Origin: Methylophilaceae bacterium
GTDB lineage: Bacteria > Pseudomonadota > Gammaproteobacteria > Burkholderiales > Methylophilaceae
Reading direction: 5' to 3'
DNA: 10,324 bases
NCBI GenBank assembly: GCA_025362115.1
Contig: JANYIK010000101.1
Span: forward strand, 1-10,324
Part shown: positions 5,894 to 10,324 of the stretch, piece by piece
Layout: every line of letters begins with the position of its first letter
Numbering within the stretch: position 1 is the stretch's first letter
The notes under the pieces: model-generated
Told to the model about the DNA's origin: nothing
Databases searched by the model: none
The model's input: the letters and a program-made list of their open reading frames with translations, nothing else
Program-made: the position numbers and the translations under genes

Positions 5894-7163
5894 CGTTAGT
5901 CGGATGCTCCGTGCTTGATTCAACTCTGAAGTAATAGCTCAATTTCTGGCGACATTGCAGATATTCCGCCACCTCTTTGGGCAACTGGTCGGCCAATAAA
6001 CATTGACTGATGTCGGTATCTTCATCTTCACCGAGATCAAGAAAAATAGGGATCTCACGCTCCACCTTCTTATCATGCAGCATCACCAACGGACGCATCA
6101 ATTGTTGCGGATTGGCTGACACCACAATGCCATACGCACCATCGCTCAGCTGCACCACACTGCCAGGAGGATAAATACCCAGCAATTTTATGAACAGGTT
6201 AAGCATGGTGCGGTCATATTTTTTTCGCTCGCTGGCAAATAGATATGACAACGCCCCGTATGGAGTCAACGGTTTGGAGTTTTTGGCGCAACTGCATAGA
6301 TTATCGTAGGCGTTCACTAGAGATAAGATGGGGGTGAGTGGGTCCAAAGCTTCACCCTTTAATCCTGCTGGATAACCAGAACCGTCAAAACATTCATGGT
6401 GCTGGGCAATCAAATTGGCGATGCGTTCCGATGTTGCATTTTTTCCGGCATTTTTTATGATGCTTGCACCGTACTCTGCATGTTGCTGCAACAGCGATAA
6501 TTCAGCATGATTCAGGTTGCTATCATTCATCAATACACTACTGGGAATTTCCGCCTTACCAATGTCGTGAAATAACGCCGCCATCCCTAAACAACGCGCA
6601 TCCCCCACCGATAATTTGAGTGCTTTTGCCATCATCAGGCACAGCACCGTAACGTTCAGCGGGTGGCAAAAGGTATCTTCTCCCAGACGCCAGCTATCCA
6701 TGACTTGAATAATCGCATTTCCATCCAGAAAAACTTGATCCACCATGCCATTAATCAGCCTCTCTGCCACCAACATCCCATCCTGCGGTTTATTTACCAC
6801 CTTGTTCAAAGCGAGATGAGCTTCCGTAGTGGCACGGGCAAATTGCTGTTCGCATTCCAGAATCGCCTGATACCTTCGTTGCGCTGGCTCTGAAGGAAAA
6901 GCAACTCTGATAATATTTTCCGGTGGCGCAGGTTGAACATTATGCGAAGCAGACTCCAAAGGAAGTGGCAAACAATCACTACGCAATGGGTCGTAACGTA
7001 TTTGCTCTAGGCCCAACGCTCGTATGGTGTGTATCTGCGCCTCGTCTTTAATCTTGAAGTGACTCAAGGCAAAGGGATGCCGTATCCAAGTCACATCTAG
7101 GTGGACGTAGAGCCCAACGCATAATTGCGAAGGAGAGATGAATTGTGGTTCGTGATCTGTCAT
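5889..7163 (-). CDS. DUF3391/HD-GYP cyclic-di-GMP phosphodiesterase, copy 2
   Basis: This is a 424-residue soluble protein. The N-terminal DUF3391-type region (about 8-70, LCVGLYVHLD...HPF) is followed by a helical linker, an HD-GYP domain (about 160-330) and a conserved C-terminal domain of about 90 residues. HD-GYP domains hydrolyse c-di-GMP to pGpG or GMP with two or three metals. Visible ligands and motifs are His167 (CHPLN), His199-Asp200 (FHDIGK), His228, His255-His256 (HHECFDGSGYP) and the GYP at 263-265. In the last motif, LVNAYDNL (282-289), Asn stands where many active HD-GYP enzymes have a metal-binding Asp. It closely resembles the HD-GYP protein 120 bp upstream along the whole length, so the pair arose by tandem duplication. 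The ribosome site is weak (AAGAA). It may be transcribed separately or with its upstream paralogue. Confidence 0.92.
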   Translation of the reverse strand: MTDHEPQFISPSQLCVGLYVHLDVTWIRHPFALSHFKIKDEAQIHTIRALGLEQIRYDPLRSDCLPLPLESASHNVQPAPPENIIRVAFPSEPAQRRYQAILECEQQFARATTEAHLALNKVVNKPQDGMLVAERLINGMVDQVFLDGNAIIQVMDSWRLGEDTFCHPLNVTVLCLMMAKALKLSVGDARCLGMAALFHDIGKAEIPSSVLMNDSNLNHAELSLLQQHAEYGASIIKNAGKNATSERIANLIAQHHECFDGSGYPAGLKGEALDPLTPILSLVNAYDNLCSCAKNSKPLTPYGALSYLFASERKKYDRTMLNLFIKLLGIYPPGSVVQLSDGAYGIVVSANPQQLMRPLVMLHDKKVEREIPIFLDLGEDEDTDISQCLLADQLPKEVAEYLQCRQKLSYYFRVESSTEHPTNA

Positions 7164-7283
7164 AACGTTCTTATTCTTATTAATATATGGGTACTTTGTC
7201 TGTGTCTTTTTTACATTACGTCTTCACGTCTTCTTAATTATTGAGCATTAGCACTACTTCTACTCTGTTCAGATCACTTTCAA

Positions 7284-8549
7284 TCAAGCGGTAAGTGCTT
7301 CTCCAGCATTAGATTCATTCCTGAAATAATAGCTGAGTTTCTGGCGACATTGCAGATATTCTGACACATCTTTAGGCAATTGATCTGCACGTAAACACTT
7401 GCTGATACTGGTTTCATTGTTTTCCCCCAAGTCTAGAATATGCGGCGTATCACGCTCCACACGTCTGTCGTGTACCATAATAAAAGGCCGTAACAGTTTT
7501 TGTGGATTTACCGACACTACGATGCCGTACACACCATCATTGAGCAATACGATGCTGCCTGGCGGATAAACCCCCAGCGACTTGATAAACAGATTGAGCA
7601 TGGCAGCATCAAATTTTTTACGCTCGCTGGCAAACAAATATGACAGTGCACCATAGGGTGTCATTGCTTCCATGGGATTGATGGTGTTACACAAACCATC
7701 ATAGGCATTCACCAGAGTAAGGAGCCGCGCCAACGGGTCTATGCCATTCCCCTTCAAGCCCGCCGGATAACCTGAGCCATCCGCACGCTCATGGTGCTGC
7801 ATGATGATTTGTATCACGCGCTCCGGCAACCCCGCCTCACGCGCCAAATTGGCGCTAAACTCAACGTGCTGCAGCATTAAAGACTGCTCGGCCTTGGTCA
7901 ACTCACCGTCATTCATGAGGACAGTATCCGGTATTTGCGCCTTACCTACGTCATGAAACAGCGCCGCCATGCCGAGATAATTTGCCTCCTGTGCAGTGAT
8001 ATCCAAAGACTTGGCCAACATCAAGGCCAGCACCGTTACATTCAGGGGGTGAAAATAGGTGTCATCGCCCAAGCGGCTACCATCCATGGCTTGAATGATA
8101 ACATCTCCCTCGGTGAGTACCGAATCCACCATGTTGTTGACGAAATCTTCTGCTTCCACGGCGGCGGCACGCGGATTACTAGCAGCATTGCGTAAGGCCT
8201 GCCGCGCTGTGCCGGTGGCTTTGACAAAATCTCTTTCGCACTGATTGATGACTTGATGAAGCTGTTTTGCACGATCTAACCGGTACTCTTCTTGCGACGG
8301 CAAACTAGGCATTGCGGCAGGAATAGCCTTCGAGGCTTCGATGGACAGCGGTTCACAATCGCTACGCAAGGGGTCATAACGCACGCGTTGCAACCCAATA
8401 TCCTGAATGGTCTTAATTTGCGCCTGGTCTTTAATCTTGAAATTGCTACGCGGAAAAGGATGCTGCATCCAGGATAAATCCAGATGCACATACAGCCCCA
8501 CACACAACTGGGCGGGCGTGGTAAAAACCTGTTCTGAATTATCTGCCAC
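7284..8549 (-). CDS. DUF3391/HD-GYP cyclic-di-GMP phosphodiesterase, copy 1 (GTG start)
   Basis: This encodes 421 residues with the same layout as its paralogue at 5889-7163: DUF3391 region (about 9-70), linker, HD-GYP core (about 160-330) and C-terminal domain ending in the shared EYLQCRQKLSYYFR. Catalytic features are His167, His199-Asp200 (FHDVGK), His228, His252-His253 (HHERADGSGYP) and GYP at 260-262. The LVNAYDGL motif (279-286) again has Asn in the usual Asp ligand position. The start is GTG at 8549, chosen because its N-terminus aligns with the paralogue and because it lies 2 bases after the TAG of the GGDEF-EAL gene; that spacing implies one transcript and coupled translation. Predicted role: c-di-GMP hydrolysis paired with the upstream synthase/phosphodiesterase. 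Confidence 0.93.
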   Translation of the reverse strand: MADNSEQVFTTPAQLCVGLYVHLDLSWMQHPFPRSNFKIKDQAQIKTIQDIGLQRVRYDPLRSDCEPLSIEASKAIPAAMPSLPSQEEYRLDRAKQLHQVINQCERDFVKATGTARQALRNAASNPRAAAVEAEDFVNNMVDSVLTEGDVIIQAMDGSRLGDDTYFHPLNVTVLALMLAKSLDITAQEANYLGMAALFHDVGKAQIPDTVLMNDGELTKAEQSLMLQHVEFSANLAREAGLPERVIQIIMQHHERADGSGYPAGLKGNGIDPLARLLTLVNAYDGLCNTINPMEAMTPYGALSYLFASERKKFDAAMLNLFIKSLGVYPPGSIVLLNDGVYGIVVSVNPQKLLRPFIMVHDRRVERDTPHILDLGENNETSISKCLRADQLPKDVSEYLQCRQKLSYYFRNESNAGEALTA

Positions 8550-8551
8550 AG

Positions 8552-10324
8552 CTATTTCCGACGATCATGTTCTTGCTTGTCTTTCATTAGCACCGCCGCA
8601 AACTGCAAAGCCGGAACCGGCTTTCCGTAAAAATAGCCTTGCACGTCGTCACAGCCCATCTCTATCAATATATCCACTTGATCTTGGGTTTCCACCCCTT
8701 CTGCAATCACCTTGAGACCTAAACTGCGTGCCAAAGCGATCACTGCACCCGCAATCGCTTTGTCGTCAGGGTCGTGGGTGAGATCGCGCACGAACGATTG
8801 GTCAATCTTGAGTTTATCTAGTGGCAGTCGCTTCAGGTAAGACAGCGACGAATAACCGGTGCCAAAGTCGTCAATGGCGAGTCTGACTCCTGGCTCTTTG
8901 ATACGCGCAAATACGCTGATGACGTATTCGGTATTATTCATCACCACGCTTTCGGTAATTTCCAACTCCAACAACGCAGGATCACAACCGGTTTCCACCA
9001 AGATGCCATACACTGTATCGGCAAAGTTAGAACGCTGCACTTGCACCCCAGACACGTTGACTGAGACCGATTGCAACTCCAATCCCTGTTCTACCCACTC
9101 TGCCATTTGGCGCGCCGATTCACGCAACACCCATTCGCCTATCTGCACCACCAGGCCAGCCTCTTCTGCCACCGGAATAAACTTAGAGGGCGGCACCAGA
9201 CCTAACTCTGGATGTCGCCAGCGTACCAAGGCTTCAGCGCCGATAATGCGCCGGGTTTTGAGTGAGACTTGCGGTTGATAAAAAACCTCAAACTGATTAC
9301 GCTCCAAGGCGCGCCGCAACTGGGATTCCATATTGAAACGCTCAACCGCGTTGTCACTCAGATCCGACGAATAAAAGCGATAGTTATTCTTGCCTTCGCT
9401 CTTCACCTTATACATGGCAATGTCGGCGGCCTTGATTAGCTCATCAACATCAATGCCATCGCCAGGAAATACGCTAATGCCCACACTAGCACCGATGTAG
9501 ACGTCTTTGCCATCAATCAAGAACTGGTTCTGCAAGGTGGTCACGATCTTTTTTGCCACGCGCGATGCATCTTCCACATCACGCAAGCTGTCCATCATCA
9601 CCATGAACTCGTCACCGCCTAGTCGTGCCACGGTGTCGCTGTCACGCATCACATCACGTAAGCGCTCAGACACTTCTATCAGTAGTTTATCGCCGACCTG
9701 ATGCCCCAAAGTATCGTTGATGACTTTGAACCTATCGAGATCAATAAACAGTATCGCCACGCTGGTTTTTTCACGCTCGGCACGACGCAGGGCGTGACCA
9801 GTAAGTTCATCCAACAAGCGGCGGTTAGGCAAGCCTGTCAAGGCGTCGTGGTTGACCATTTCATGCAAGGCTGTTTGTACACGCTTGGTATCAGAAATAT
9901 CAGAAAACACCACCACGTAATTGACAACATTGCCGTCGTCGTCCTTCACCACGGTCAATGCAGCGTTTTCTGGGTAAAACTCCCCATCCTTGCGGACATT
10001 AGTATATTCACCTTTCCAACGTCCTTGCGTTACAAGGGCTTCATGTATCTGCTGTAACTGCTCCGCATCCATCGTTGATGGATTCAACTGGTGAACAAGC
10101 TGCCCACGCACTTCGTCTTCTCTGTAGCCTGTAATGTCAGCGTAGCCTTTGTTGATGGCGATAATGCGCGCCTCGGCATCAGTAATGACGATGCCCTCAG
10201 CGGCACTTTCAAATGCAATCATGGCCTGATTCAGCCTTGCCCCTGCAAGTTCACGCTGAATGGCCGCACCAAGAGAGCGACCCGCCGCCATCAAAGCGCC
10301 CAACTCTTGCGGTGAAATTTCGCT
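8552..10324 (-). CDS. PAS-GGDEF-EAL cyclic-di-GMP synthase/phosphodiesterase, 5' end cut by window
   Basis: The frame is open to the right edge, so the N-terminus lies outside; the TTG at 10303 is not a likely start. The first visible residues (ELGALMAAGRSLGAAIQREL) resemble the last helix of a GAF domain, suggesting GAF-PAS-GGDEF-EAL order. Numbering from the 10303 codon, the PAS domain spans about 25-140 (GIVITDAEARI, GYREDEV, RKDGEFYPE, VVFSDISDTK). The GGDEF domain spans about 150-312, with DALTGLPNRR and an intact RLGGDEF (GGDEF 229-233). The product-inhibition I-site RDSD (220-223) is in place. The EAL domain spans about 328-575, with EALVRW (357-362), VNVSGVQ, ELEITES (446-452), DDFGTGYSSL (478-487), AEGVET and QGYFYGKP. 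Both active sites look complete, so it may make and degrade c-di-GMP under sensory control. The next gene starts 2 bases after its stop. Confidence 0.95.
   Translation of the reverse strand, partial: SEISPQELGALMAAGRSLGAAIQRELAGARLNQAMIAFESAAEGIVITDAEARIIAINKGYADITGYREDEVRGQLVHQLNPSTMDAEQLQQIHEALVTQGRWKGEYTNVRKDGEFYPENAALTVVKDDDGNVVNYVVVFSDISDTKRVQTALHEMVNHDALTGLPNRRLLDELTGHALRRAEREKTSVAILFIDLDRFKVINDTLGHQVGDKLLIEVSERLRDVMRDSDTVARLGGDEFMVMMDSLRDVEDASRVAKKIVTTLQNQFLIDGKDVYIGASVGISVFPGDGIDVDELIKAADIAMYKVKSEGKNNYRFYSSDLSDNAVERFNMESQLRRALERNQFEVFYQPQVSLKTRRIIGAEALVRWRHPELGLVPPSKFIPVAEEAGLVVQIGEWVLRESARQMAEWVEQGLELQSVSVNVSGVQVQRSNFADTVYGILVETGCDPALLELEITESVVMNNTEYVISVFARIKEPGVRLAIDDFGTGYSSLSYLKRLPLDKLKIDQSFVRDLTHDPDDKAIAGAVIALARSLGLKVIAEGVETQDQVDILIEMGCDDVQGYFYGKPVPALQFAAVLMKDKQEHDRRK

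Noticed and set aside
8042..8503. Minus-strand 75- and 76-codon frames inside HD-GYP copy 1
   Set aside because: They are alternative frames of a gene whose own frame is full length and fully matches its paralogue; this is not evidence of a frameshift.
8859..10057. Plus-strand open frames of 64-139 codons opposite the GGDEF-EAL gene
   Set aside because: They are shadows of a long gene with complete catalytic motifs on the other strand.

Overview
The window looks like chromosomal DNA of a betaproteobacterium, possibly from the Nitrosomonadales/Gallionellales side. That placement is inferred from gene content (tandem DUF3391 HD-GYP proteins, a bacterial thiopurine methyltransferase, a cNMP-domain/PerM pair), not from a marker gene. 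Coding density is high. Every gene reads like standard housekeeping or signalling, except one decayed insertion sequence. No rRNA, tRNA, CRISPR array, phage gene or replication origin was seen, and no stretch over about 300 bases lacks a gene or mobile element.

Left part (1-2699): a divergent pair of two-gene units. On the minus strand a thiopurine S-methyltransferase (383-1027) overlaps by 4 bases (ATGA) a YjbQ/UPF0047 gene that runs off the left edge. On the plus strand a stand-alone cyclic-nucleotide-binding-domain protein (1105-1572) overlaps by one base (TGATG) an AI-2E/PerM-family membrane protein (1572-2699). The 77-bp gap 1028-1104 must hold both promoters.

Middle (2711-3247): a 531-bp internally deleted IS3-family element lies in the gap between the convergent perM-like and clpB genes. 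It keeps both terminal inverted repeats (24/27 matching) and a 3-bp CAC target duplication. Its transposase has lost most of OrfA, the first two catalytic aspartates and its reading frame, and it carries a roughly 45-nt extra segment with a very stable GCGAAGC mini-hairpin. It is now a MITE-like passenger.

Right part (3255-10324, all minus strand, transcribed right to left): a PAS-GGDEF-EAL protein (5' end cut by the window, probably preceded by a GAF domain), then 2 bases later a DUF3391/HD-GYP phosphodiesterase, then a paralogous DUF3391/HD-GYP protein, then clpB. The first three form a cyclic-di-GMP turnover cluster with one bifunctional-looking synthase/phosphodiesterase and two tandem phosphodiesterase paralogues. 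clpB has its own plausible heat-shock (sigma-32-type) promoter overlapping the end of the preceding HD-GYP gene, so it is probably controlled separately.

I did not find a clearly new multi-gene system. The points most worth a second look are the minimised IS element, the Asp-to-Asn change at a predicted metal ligand in both HD-GYP paralogues, and the coupled cNMP-sensor/PerM pair.
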